Assembly: GCA_032164245.1 (NCBI GenBank)
Contig: JAVMKO010000006.1
Span: 35,366,319-35,430,318 of the forward strand
Reading direction: 5' to 3'
Length of the DNA stretch: 64,000 nt
DNA from: Sternotherus odoratus
Lineage: Eukaryota; Chordata; Testudines; Kinosternidae
The first letter of the stretch is position 1. Each line of letters begins with the position of its first letter. Shown here one piece after another: positions 36,490-46,235 of this stretch. Under the pieces are notes generated by a model. It searched no databases and was not told the origin of the DNA. It was given only the letters and a program-made list of their open reading frames with translations. Both the position numbers and the translations under genes were made by a program.

Positions 36490-36818
36490 CAGTAAACCCT
36501 CGATTTAACGGACCTCGATTTAACGGACTTCGGATGCAACGGACAAAATTTCTGAGCAAGTCTGATGCATTCCTGATCCATTTCTGGCGGGCTGGCTGCC
36601 GGCTCCCGGCTGCCGCCCGGGTCCAGGCAGCAGGCGGGCTAGCTGCCGGCTGCCGCCCGGGTCCAGGCAGCGGGCGGGCTGCAGACCTGTCGCCCCGACC
36701 CTGTGGCTGGCGGGCTGCTGCTCCGACAGCTCATTTTTTATTATTATTAAATAACTGACTTTTTGATTTAACGGACACCCCCTCGCCCGAATTAGTCCGT
36801 TAAATGGAGGTTTTACTG
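36490..36818 (+). mobile_element. Tigger-like Tc1/mariner MITE
   Basis: Inverted termini CAGTAAACCCTCGATTTAAC and (right end reversed) CAGTAAAACCTCCATTTAAC with TA on both sides (36488-36489, 36819-36820). The 'taacggac' motif is repeated internally. The GC-rich middle has a tandem pair around 'gctgccgcccgggtccaggc' (36610-36676). No transposase. Confidence 0.88.
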
Positions 36819-36820
36819 TA

Positions 36821-37138
36821 TACAGAATTAGATTTGTTAGGGCGGGGTGTCAGCTTTTCTCTCCCTCCCATCAGTCAACTGGAGAAAAGAATTGTGAAAT
36901 TGATGGGGTGCTGGGAATTGTGACGATTTGAAAGGGGACAGGCCCTGGGCTCCAGAAGTGCGTGATCTGTAAGCTGGGTACAGGAGCAAGGTTGAAGCAT
37001 CGGGGGAAGGTTGGGGCCTATATGATTTGAACTGGAACTGCCCTTGCTAAAGACAGGAGGCAGGAAGGGATTTTTTTCCTTTGGAGAGTTTTGTGTTTTA
37101 ATGAATGTTGTGCTGGTGAACAGTACAGCGAGGCAGCC
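36821..37138. other. Unclassified
   Basis: Nothing recognised. Confidence 0.35.
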
Positions 37139-37140
37139 CT

Positions 37141-37260
37141 GTTGTTGATACTGATGTGTATTCCAGTAGCACCAAGAACATGCTGGGTGCTGTACAGAAA
37201 TGTATGAAGAGACAGTCCCTGCCCCAGATTGCATACATTTAAAAAAGACAAACACATGAA
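37141..37260 (-). repeat. L2/CR1-type LINE tail, minus strand
   Basis: 'gggtgctgtacagaaatgta' and 'agacagtccctgccccagat' are the reverse complement of the common tail GGGGCAGGGACTGTC...TACAGCxCC. Confidence 0.6.
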
Positions 37261-37378
37261 GAATGAGGAAAAGAGAAATAACTTGCCAGCAAGACAAGCC
37301 CTACAGGCTGTTGCCCGCTGTTTCTCCACAGAACGGGGCTAGCTCAAGCGGAACCACTGGAAGCTTCCTGCACTTACT

Positions 37379-37500
37379 TGGAGTGTGAGCTCTTTGGGGA
37401 CAGGAACCATCTATTTCTGCTGTGTTTGTTCAGTGCCTAGCACAGTGGGGTCTTGATCCATGACTATGGCGCCTAGGTGATACAAATAATAAATAACTAC
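37379..37500 (+). repeat. SINE/LINE tail (turtle MIR/L2-type)
   Basis: 'gagctctttggggacaggaa', 'gttcagtgcctagcacagtg', 'ggtcttgatccatgactatg' and an AAT-rich end give a clear plus-strand copy of the tail seen in reverse at 37141 and 39628. Confidence 0.75.
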
Positions 37501-37530
37501 CCTGGAAATGCCTTCACTCCTGACCTGTAG

Positions 37531-37778
37531 GGGTAAGTCTACACTGCAATTAAAACTCCACAGCTGGCCTGGGATGCAGCGTTGTTTAATTGCAGTGTAG
37601 AAGTCTGGATGTGGGCTGGAGCTCGGGCTCTAAGACCCTGCAAGGTGGGAGGGTGCCAAAGCTCAGGCTGCAGCCTGAGCTGGAACATCTATACCACAAA
37701 TCAACAGCTCTGCAATATGAGCCCAAGTCAGCTGGCATGGACAGGCTGCAGGTGTCTCATTGCAGTGTGGACTTACCC
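37531..37778 (+). mobile_element. MITE with 3-bp TAG target duplication
   Basis: Left end GGGTAAGTCTACACTGCAAT and right end (reversed) GGGTAAGTCCACACTGCAAT are 19/20 identical. TAG flanks both sides (37528-37530, 37779-37781), consistent with a PIF/Harbinger-type 3-bp duplication, though CpG of TA cannot be excluded. Internal palindrome 'gctcaggctgcagcctgagc' at 37661-37680. Confidence 0.8.
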
Positions 37779-37781
37779 TAG

Positions 37782-38334
37782 GTGTCATTTCTAGGAGGGA
37801 GAGGAGCGTTTAGCCTCCAGGAGCCATTCAGCCGTTGGCTTCTTAGTTGAGACAACCAAAAAGGGGGCCAGTTAATGGTGTCTGTGCTGGTGGAGTGAGG
37901 TAACTTTTCAATACCTGCAGAATCAAACCAGATTCCATTCAGCTCCTGTGGCTTAATGATTTGGGGGCTACTGGGGATAATGGAACCAACGTTTAGGATT
38001 ATGGCCTTCCAGCATGGCCTGGCAAATAGTCGAGTAGGTCCCACAGGCAGCAGTGTACCTGGCGCCTGTTTATTTTCTTGTAGTTGTGTGTATAAGCAAG
38101 GTGAGCAGGCCCATCAGCCAAATTCTTCCTGTACCCATCCTGCCTTGTGTAGCCTCCAATTCTTCATGGATCTTTGGGTCTATTGCTTGTGTCCATTCTC
38201 ATGTGGAGCAAGTGCCAATAGTCTCACCCTGGACACTGTAACTGGTGCTCCTGGGCTGCCTAGCCCCACAGTCATGATGCAGAGCTCAGAAGCACCATTT
38301 TGCAATCAATCTGTAACGTTATCTGATTAAAATA
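37782..38334. other. Unclassified
   Basis: No feature recognised. Confidence 0.35.
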
Positions 38335-39054
38335 TGACCATATAGATAATTGTTGCAACCACTGTTACATATTTACAACAAATCTTGTACAAAATGTGGC
38401 ATGTAAGATGTCTATGAAAAGGTCTGCTGAATATAATTAGGCTATTTGTATGCATGTATCATTTTTGTGTTTGAAGTTATACGTATTTGCTCTATACCTG
38501 GATTTCAAATGTTTGCTCCTGGGGTAATGCCCACAAGGTAGTTATCCAGCACATCTTGAAGGGACTATTCAAATTATGTGGCTCATCAAGGAACACTTAA
38601 CTCACAATGAACCATGGGAGACACCCATCTACACTGAGTGGATGTTCCATCTGAACTATAGGTAAAGGCTTCCTGCAGTGACTAAGCAAAATCGGGCATG
38701 CACAGGTGACTTGCCCATGTAACTCCGAATTCCCATCTCGTCATTTGTAATTTTCCACTAGCTGTGCTGAGGGCTTTGTTTGAAACTATGGGTTTCCCAC
38801 CACATGGCAGAAGATATAAGAGGCCCTGGAGATGCCTCCATTTTGTCTCTTTTCTGCTCCAGCCTCTGGGCTATGTTAACTTATATTATTGGAAGCATTC
38901 TAACCAAGGAACAAAGGACCTTCCAATGTTTTGGAAGCAGCCAGAGACTTGACTTAAGCCAGCAGTTTATTCCATCACAGCTACACGCCTGAACCAAGAA
39001 CTTTGCAATTACTGTATGTATTTGATTCCTTTAACCAATTTTAACTCTCACCTT

Positions 39055-39140
<86 letters not shown>

Positions 39141-39520
39141 TGCATAAACTTTTAGATTTTAGATACTAAATGTTTGGGATCAGCATGATTTTTGGGTAAG
39201 ATCTAAGTTATATATTGGCCTGCTTGCGTGGCTCATGCTTTGGGATCAGAAGAACCTTTTATTTGAAGAGATTGGTTTAAAGAACCACTCATCTCTAAAT
39301 CTAGTGTTTTCGGGGTTAATACGAGGATTGAAATGCCCAAGGAAACTGCTTTTATGACTTCTTGTTAGCCAGTGTCATGAAACAGAAGTTTACTTTTGTT
39401 GCTGGTTTGGAATATCCTATGGGGACTTAGCCACCAGTCTTGGGGTATATCTGCCGTATTTTTCAGCAGTTTGTCCTGAATTTGGCATCCTCAGTTGTGA
39501 CCCATTGAGGCACGGTTACA
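38335..39520 (+). repeat. Solo-LTR-like repeat (~1.2 kb)
   Basis: It starts TGACCATATAG and ends CACGGTTACA (TG...CA), and carries a TATAAG at 38815 preceding 'aggccctggagatgcctcca', as in a U3/R boundary. I recall this as a very common long repeat in turtles. No target duplication was found, so the LTR classification is probable rather than shown. It contains the microsatellite at 39057-39141. Confidence 0.5.
39057..39141 (+). repeat. (TTTC)n microsatellite, about 21 units
   Basis: Uninterrupted TTTC/CTTT repeats for 85 bases inside the LTR-like repeat. Length and purity predict length polymorphism. Confidence 0.97.
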
Positions 39521-39627
39521 ATCACTTTCAGATATTTCTGGCCCAGGGTGTTTGGTATGGATTCTGATGTGATTTAAAGATGTGACTTACCAATGTTTCT
39601 GGAGCCTTCACTGTGATGTTGGCATTG

Positions 39628-39870
39628 CATAATTGTCCTTCATTATTATTGTAGAAGCCCCAGGCATGGCCCAGGACCCTATTGTGCTAGGCGCTGTACA
39701 AACAGATCTAAAAGAGGGTCCCTGCTCCAAGGAGCTTATAATTGACGTAGAAGACAAGAGAGAACAAATGGATACACACAGATTGGGGAATATAAGGAAA
39801 CAACAAGGCACTATTGGTCAGCATGATCGGCTGTGATCTCAGCACACCAGCAGCATGATAGGGATTTTAC
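39628..39870 (-). mobile_element. L2-type LINE 3' end, minus strand
   Basis: 'attgtgctaggcgctgtaca', 'gtccctgctccaaggagctt', 'aacaaatggatacacacaga' and 'ggtcagcatgatcggctgtg' follow the antisense 3' end of a common turtle L2/CR1-type LINE. No frame survives. Confidence 0.65.
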
Positions 39871-40425
39871 ATCTGCTGGTAAAGTTCCTCATGCTGTCCA
39901 CTGGCAGTGACGAGACACCAGTACAGCAATTTATCTGTATTATTTGAATCCCCTTTTTTCTCATGGTTGTATCTTGGCCAGTTAAGAAATCTGTTTCACT
40001 GCTGGAACCACTTGCTTTGGGCCTTGGGACTCACTTTCTCCCACTAAGCTAGTTAGGCCAGCATGTTATTTAAATTCCCCTGTGAATTTTGTTGGCTTGT
40101 AGCCTGAAGGCTAATCACCTTGTCGGCAGTGACGCCCATTGTTCCCAGGTGTAAAATGCAACTCTTGTGTTTTGGGATCTGCTGGGCACTCCCTTTGTCC
40201 AGATCTAATTGAGGACACAAGGCGTGGGGCTGAAGAGAATAGGGACTACTATGGGGAAGCTCTTGGACCTAAAGTGGCAGAGAGCTATCTGAATGTTGAG
40301 ACAGAGAGCAAAACACAAATGAAGGAATGGGAAAGCAGCCTGAAAAAGAGGCAAAGAATAGAATGAGAGGAGAGGAAAATTGATAAATAAAAAAAAGGTC
40401 ACTTAAGTGAGAAAAGAGAGGGTGA
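39871..40425. other. Unclassified
   Basis: A 75-codon frame at 40139-40366 is lysine/glutamate-rich at its end and not recognisable. Nothing else seen. Confidence 0.3.
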
Positions 40426-40429
40426 TTCT

Positions 40430-40860
40430 CTCCTGATTAGAATTCATGAACTCCGTTCTTACATTAAGTCTATATATGACACCTGGCCTTTAATGTGAAG
40501 CTGCCTACAAGCATTAAAAATTAAAAGCAGAAGGTAGGATCCATCCATCTCGGGCAGCGCTGCTCCCCTCCTATCTGAGCTCTGCACAAAGCTATTACAC
40601 ATTGATAAATTATTTTGGGTAATAGCTGAGATATTACATTGTTTCTGAGTGAAGGTAAAATCTCTCCATGACATGGGCATTTATCAGGAGCGCATTTCAT
40701 CCTATTTATTATGGCCGAGACGAGATCGCGGGCTGCGGGCAGAGCTGGCACGTTGTACTGATCACCTCCCCCATCGCCTCCCTTCCCTCTGTCACTTGGG
40801 TGATGGGATATTGATGGAGCTCATGACAAGTTAATTATTAACTAAAGATATGCAGTTCAC
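40430..40860. promoter_or_regulatory. Candidate conserved non-coding element (enhancer-like)
   Basis: Repeat-free block with patches such as 'acattgataaattattttgg', 'tttatcaggagcgcatttca', 'gatattgatggagctcatga' and 'caagttaattattaacta'. Several GATA/ATTA-type cores cluster in about 400 bp, flanked by a CpG-containing stretch (40710-40750). It has the texture of a deeply conserved developmental enhancer. Conservation cannot be tested here. Confidence 0.3.
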
Positions 40861-41475
40861 CTTTGGCAGGGGAGGAGGCATGGAGAGGAGCAATGATGGC
40901 TCTTAAAAAAAATATATCCATTGTTTTTCCTGGAATTCTTTCCCTCCTACTCAGTACATGATTCCCTCATTCTGCAGCCCCCAAATTAATGTACAAGTTG
41001 TTTGGAGCTCACCTAGGCTCAGGCATTGAGTAGGGATGGATGAAACTGTGGTGTCTGGGTTCAAGTAAGCTTCCAAAAGCTCAGATACTTACCCTTCTTG
41101 CTTGGGTCTGAAATAAGTGCTGTAGAAATCTTATTGGAACAGCTATTTCTGTGATACTTGGCATCTCTAGTTCTTGTGCTATCCAGAAAACTGACTTAGC
41201 CAAATGTGTTAGAGCCACAAAGGTTTGTTTGAGTTATGAAAATTATTTTTTTCTCTTTGTGGGGAAGGATTGTTTTTGCTCAGAAGCCTTTCAGCCATCC
41301 CTGGCTGTGTGGAGTGCTGTGTGAAGGCTGGAGGACAAGGTCAAGAAGGGAATTACCACAGCTAGGGTGGTTATGTTCTTGCATGGACACTCTCTCTATA
41401 TTTCCTCCAGTGCTGGAGAAAGTGGGGCAGAGTTGTCCCCTCATTACTCTAGCATGCCAGCTACCATCTTGGCTG
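40861..41475. other. Unclassified
   Basis: Nothing recognised. Confidence 0.35.
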
Positions 41476-41479
41476 CCAC

Positions 41480-41548
41480 CAGCAATAGAACCAGGGACTT
41501 GAAGAGCTAAAAGTTTAAGTCTCTATAGCTTGAGCTAAAGTGCCTGGC
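41480..41548 (-). repeat. tRNA-derived SINE head, minus strand
   Basis: On the minus strand it reads 'tttagctcaagctatagaga' and then 'tcaagtccctggttctattg', like the A/B-box region of a turtle tRNA-derived SINE. Diverged. Confidence 0.45.
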
Positions 41549-41559
41549 TGTGTAGCTAG

Positions 41560-41690
41560 CGGGTGGATAGCAAGTGTGAAAAGTGGGGACAGGGGGTGGG
41601 AGGTAATAGGAGCCCATATAAAAAAATAAGTCCCAAATATCAGGACTGTTCCTATAAAATCGAGACATCTGGTCACCCTACTGGGCGGCT
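41560..41690 (-). mobile_element. MITE related to the 61491 element
   Basis: Right part 'gaccagatgtctcgatttta' (reverse strand), middle 'cctattacctcccacc' and left 'agtgtgaaaagtggggacag' match the 61491-61606 element in reverse. The left terminus has lost several bases of the inverted repeat. Confidence 0.65.
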
Positions 41691-42465
41691 GTAACATTCA
41701 CATCCTCTGTGGATCGGGCACGGAGAGCTATACACAGCACACACTGACCCGTCCGTTGAAAACCACCAGCATAGGTGCACTAACTAGTTTCCATGTTGAC
41801 CTTCTCAGAACAGATTGAAAGAGCCACTAAATTAGGTGTTGGGGAGAAGTGAATAGAAGCTTGCCTTGCTATTATTGCCTATGCTATGCCTGTTCTGGGG
41901 AAATACAAGCTTCAGTCTCCTCAGTGGCCAGTTTTGCGCACTGTATCAGTGCTGTAGTCACAACAAAGGAAAATTGTCTGTCAAAGAGCATGTTGATTAT
42001 GTGGTTTTACTAAGATATGAGCAAATGGTATCTCTACTGTTGTAAGCTGGCACAACAATGATCTCATTTAAAATACAGTGGCAGGTAAAAGGATCATTAC
42101 CTAGTAACCAGGGACCCCTCTCTCTGTCCCTGTCTGGTGACTTTCTAGAGCTGCACTGGCTCTTCAGAGGCTCTCTAATAAGGTTATTTCCTCAAGTGAA
42201 CATTGGTAAAACTGTGGGGTTGTTTTTGTTTTGAAAAACTAAAGGTGGTTTGGATTCAGTTCCCAATATATACATCCTCAAAAAGTTAGTGGCGGTTTGG
42301 ATAAAGCACATAAAGTTTTTACATCTCTGTTAGGCCTCATCTTCTGGGGGTCAGGTCAGGGTTTTTCCTTGATCTCTATACTACAAGGTTGTGTCCTGTC
42401 ATTCTTGAAATGGGGCTTCTGGTTTTGGACTATGTTTGCCTTCGGGCGTCATATCTGGGATACTA
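41691..42465. other. Unclassified
   Basis: Nothing recognised. Confidence 0.35.
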
Positions 42466-42738
42466 AAGGTTTGTCTACTTTACTGGCTGGATCGACGGGC
42501 AGTGATCAATGCTGCGGGGATCGATTTATCACATCTAGTCTGGATGTGATAAATTGACTGCCGAGCGCTCTCGCAGAGTCAACGGGGGAGTGGCAGCTGT
42601 CGACTTATTGCAGCAAAGACACCGTGGTAAGTAGATCTATGTACGTCAACTTCAGCTACGTTAGTCGTGTAGGTGAAGTTGCATAACTTAGATTGATCTC
42701 TCCCCCCCCCCCCCCCCCGCCTAATGTAGACAAGGCCT
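42466..42738 (+). mobile_element. Palindrome-rich MITE with GGCCTTGTCTAC-type ends
   Basis: Left end AAGGTTTGTCTACTT and right end (reversed) AGGCCTTGTCTACATTA. Two internal palindromes: arms at 42522-42535/42543-42556 around tttatcacatc/gatgtgataaa, and arms at 42631-42662/42670-42699 around 'acttcagctac/gtaggtgaagt'. A C16 run at 42703-42718 precedes the right end. No coding capacity; superfamily not determinable from the flanks. Confidence 0.75.
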
Positions 42739-42960
42739 ATGTCTGCCAGCCGGTGGTCAGAAACAAAAAAGCTATCTAGCCAAGCAATATGATATTTTCT
42801 TGGGATTGAAAATGGGGGCCTTATCCCATACCTCCTCTTTTGGGTTTGTTCAGATTTGAACATGGGAAACTGGTTCCTGTTTGATGCCTCAGTCTAAGAG
42901 ACCAATCTTTCTCCCCCAGGGATGTCATCGTACATTTCATTAGTGCCTCTCACACTGAAG

Positions 42961-43072
42961 AATCAGAGAGGTAGCCGTGTTAGTCTGGAATAGCAGAGGT
43001 AACAAAGTCCTGTGACACCTTAAAGACTAACTATAAAGTTTTTAGTCTTTAAGGTGCCACAGGACTTTGTTA
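42961..43072 (+). mobile_element. Foldback retroposon, complete copy with 15-bp target duplication
   Basis: The 112-bp element is flanked by CCTCTCACACTGAAG on both sides (42946-42960 and 43073-43087). Arms 43001-43030 and 43042-43071 are almost perfectly complementary (aacaaagtcctgtgacacct against aggtgccacaggactttgtt), with an 11-base loop. Long duplications of this size are what LINE-type target-primed insertion leaves, not what a DNA transposon leaves. The left 40 bases ('gaggtagccgtgttagtctg') lie outside the hairpin. Confidence 0.85.
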
Positions 43073-43087
43073 CCTCTCACACTGAAG

Positions 43088-44315
43088 TACCCCAAGGCAT
43101 GTTATGGACTATGGATAAGCATCTGCCCTACAGTGCAGCCACTTCCTGGGTAGATGGCAGTAGCCAATATGCAGCAGCACTGAACAATGGAAGGGAAAAG
43201 AGAGAATTATCTGCTTGATCCCTTTTCACTTTTTGATATCAGGGTCCCATGTTGGATTATTTGGAACTGAAGTTTCATCTAATTGATTTCCACCCTTTCT
43301 GCTCCCTGACACCATGGTTCCAATGATTCTGAGTGAAAGTCACAGCTCCAAGAGATTGTGTTGAAAATTCTGTTAGCCTGGTGTGTCACTGCTTGGAAGA
43401 GGCCCAGTTTAGCCTGGGTAGGTTAAAAAAACCAATCCACTGGACATGATGTTCAAGCTGGATTCATCAGTGGCCTCCTCAGATTTAGCTCTTCCTGGCT
43501 GATACCACCCTATTTGCTCCTGCATTAAAATTGCAGTTTATAAAAACAAAACTTGCAGAGATTTCACCTGCTTCATCCATCTGACTTTTATAAATCTTGG
43601 TCAGAAAGTTTTTAGTCTCTTGATGATTTTGAGAAAGAGAGATGGGCCTGGCTCCTACCTGCAGATAAGGTGAGCACTATCTGGAGTTTGACGGGTAGAT
43701 AAACTGTCTATAGTCCAGGTAAAAAACTGCCCCACACTGCAGTAAGGCTAATCTCACTGTCCTTGTCAGGTGATAGTGATTGGTCTGCCCTCTACTTAAT
43801 GTAATAAAATATATAATAAAAATATATTATCAACCGTGAACCTTCCCCCTCCCTCCACTTCCCTTCAGGATTTTTCAAGGTTACAGGAGTTATGCAACAT
43901 ACTCACCTAAAAGAAACTGCATGAACATATTGTCTTTACCCTTATTTTCCACATCCTACCCTCCCAAAATGCCTTTCTTCTTGTCCTCTCTTGCTAATGT
44001 CTTTTGTATAGGGGCCAACTCTGCAGTCACTTACTACAGAGTATAGTGCTTACTGCTATAATATGTGGGTTGAAGTGAGTAGGGCAGTACTCATGGTAGT
44101 AAAACACTGGGCCTGATTCATCTCCCATCATCAGTAGGAGTCTTTCCATTGATTTTAGTGGGGATTAGAGCAGACCACATGCCCAGAAATAAGTGTTTGC
44201 AGGATGGGGCCCTTACATTTGTGTAAAATCTCCAGGGAAGAGACTCAATTTTTCTTTGTTTCTTAAAACAGGCTGCACATCTAGTCTTACAAAAGTGATC
44301 AATAATAATAATTGT
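43088..44315. other. Unclassified
   Basis: No gene or repeat family recognised. Confidence 0.35.
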
Positions 44316-45643
44316 AGAATCATAAAAAGTAGGACTGGAAGGGACCTCAAGAGGTGACCAAGTCTAGCACCCTGCACTGTGGCAACACCAAGCAAACCTA
44401 GACCATCCCTGACAGGTATTTGTCCAGCCTCCAGTGCTGGGGATCATTCCTTGGAAACCTGTTCCAGAATTTCACTTCCTTTATAGATCATTTTTCATAA
44501 TTTTCAGCAGGGAAGATTTAGGTTAGATATTAAGACCACTACTTCTTGTCCAACTGTCGGACATGGAAAATAACTGTCCTTTAGTCCTTAGTACTTTTAT
44601 ATAACATTTCTTAGCTTTTTTCAGACTGTTATTGGGTCCCCCTTAGTCATCTTTTTGCAAGACTAACATACCAAGTTTTTAAAACTTTTCCTCATAGGTC
44701 TGATTTTTCTAAAGCTTTTATAATTTCTGTTGCTCTTCTCTGGACTCTCTCCAATTTGTCCACCTCTTTCCTAAAGTGAGTCCCAAAAATGGGACACAGT
44801 ATTCCAGCTGAGGCCTCGTCAGTGCTGAGTTCAGTGGGACAGTTACCTCTTGTGTCTTACACATGACACTCCTGTTAGTACATACCAGAATGATATTAGT
44901 TTTCTTTGCAGCTGCCTCGAATTGTTGACTCATGTTCAGTTTGGGATCATTATAACCCCCAGATTCTTTGCAGCAGTACTACCTAGCAAATTAGTCTCAA
45001 TTTTTTTAGTTGTGCATTTACTCTCGATTATCCAGGATCGGCTTAACGAGGATCGGGTTAACCAGGATGTCAAAAAACATTATGTGTAACTCGCAGGACC
45101 GGCTCTGGCTTTGTTGCCACCCCAAGAACACACACACAAAACCCCCACTGTGGCACAGGGCAGCCAGTGAACCAACACCCGCCTCCCCTGGCGCAGCGTG
45201 GCAGGTGAACCAACTCCCCCTCCCCATATTTCCTATGGATGGTGATTATCCGGGATTTTATTAACCAGGATTAATTCTTTCCCTATCATCCTGGATAATT
45301 GAGAGTCTACTGTATTTTTTTCCTTCATAAGTGTAGTATTTTGCACTTGCCTCTATTGAATTTTACATTGTTGATTTCAGAACAGTTCTGTAATTTGTCA
45401 AGGTTATTTTGAATTCTAATGCTGTCCTCCAAAGTGCTTGCAACCCCTCTCAGCTTGGTGTCAATCTGCAAATTCTCCACACCATTATTCAAATCATTAA
45501 TGAAAACATTGAATACTACTGGATTCAGGACTGACTCCTCCAGGACCGTACTAGATATGTCCTCCCCATTTGACAGCAAACCATTGATAGCTACTCTTTG
45601 AGTATGGTCTTTCAACACATTTTACATCCACCTTATACTTATT
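44316..45643 (-). mobile_element. CR1 LINE with reverse-transcriptase fragment, split by a Tigger
   Basis: The 3' end lies at 44316 ('tagaatcataaa', the CR1 tail read backwards), and the 3' region carries 'ggactggaagggacctcaag' and antisense 'ctggactctctccaat'. The 5' part (45618-45325, minus strand) translates to a CR1 polymerase segment: SVLNPVVFNVFINDLNNGVE (motif B-C approach), then a damaged DTKL motif where YADDTKL is expected, then KFNRGKCKILHL. The FADD catalytic pair is changed (QIDTKL preceded by NL), so it is inactive as well as truncated. Bases 45015-45312 are a later insertion. Confidence 0.85.
45015..45312 (+). mobile_element. Tigger-like element inserted into CR1
   Basis: Right end (reversed) CAGTAGACTCTCAATTATCC and left end 'catttactctcgattatcc' are inverted repeats. 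TA follows the right end (45313-45314); the left TA is mutated. CR1 sequence continues on both sides, so this insertion is the younger event. About 300 bp, no transposase. Confidence 0.75.
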
Positions 45644-45670
45644 CTGCCGTCCACACCCTTTCCTCTGGGA

Positions 45671-46044
45671 TAGCCATGAGAAGGTCCTTATGGCTGCAAG
45701 CATCCAGGTTGCATCTGGAGCTGCAGCAGATCTTACAAGACCTGCTCTTTAACAGGGCAGACCTGTTCTCAGAGCAGACGGACTCCAGGCTGCATAGCCT
45801 AAAAGTCTCCCGGATGACCATGAGATTGTTGGGCATGCACACCCCAGCAACCCAACACAGATGTTTTACGCTGCCGCCACCACCACCACCCTCCCCACAA
45901 CAACAATGGTCTTATCCTCCTCAGCCAAGGCAGGACTTCTATAGAAGAAGGGGTAGAAATGGCAGGTGCAAGCCTTCCCTTCCCACCCAGGCAGGGTCAG
46001 GGCCTGACCAAGCCATCATCGGGCTCAGAACCGGACTTTTGAAG
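45671..46044 (+). pseudogene. DIRS Gag-like fragment
   Basis: The frame includes AMRRSLWLQASRLHLELQQI, RADLFSEQTDSRLHSLK and a proline/glutamine-rich stretch (about 45870-45930), then a basic RRRGRNGRCK segment. I recognise these from Gag-like proteins of sauropsid DIRS elements. The N-terminus is lost at the CR1 junction. The frame itself is open for about 125 codons beyond the junction. Role: presumed RNA-binding structural protein of the retrotransposon particle. Confidence 0.6.
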
Positions 46045-46235
46045 GGGCACCTGAAGACAGCACACCAGCCACGTCAGTGGATCTTTCCACTTGTTTTTTG
46101 AATCATCTGTCCCACTTCTACAGTGCCTGGTCCCAAATAATATCGGATTGCTGGGTTCTTCTCATGGTAGAAGTGGGATATTCTCTCAAATTTTGCTCCC
46201 CTCCTCCCTCTCACCTCCTTCCCCATCCCTCTTCA

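Noticed and set aside
45018..45227. Minus-strand 69-codon frame
   Set aside because: Lies within the Tigger-like insertion, a non-coding MITE.
45598..46101. A host proline-rich protein of 167 codons
   Set aside because: The sequence matches DIRS Gag-like motifs, and its first codons lie in the neighbouring CR1.
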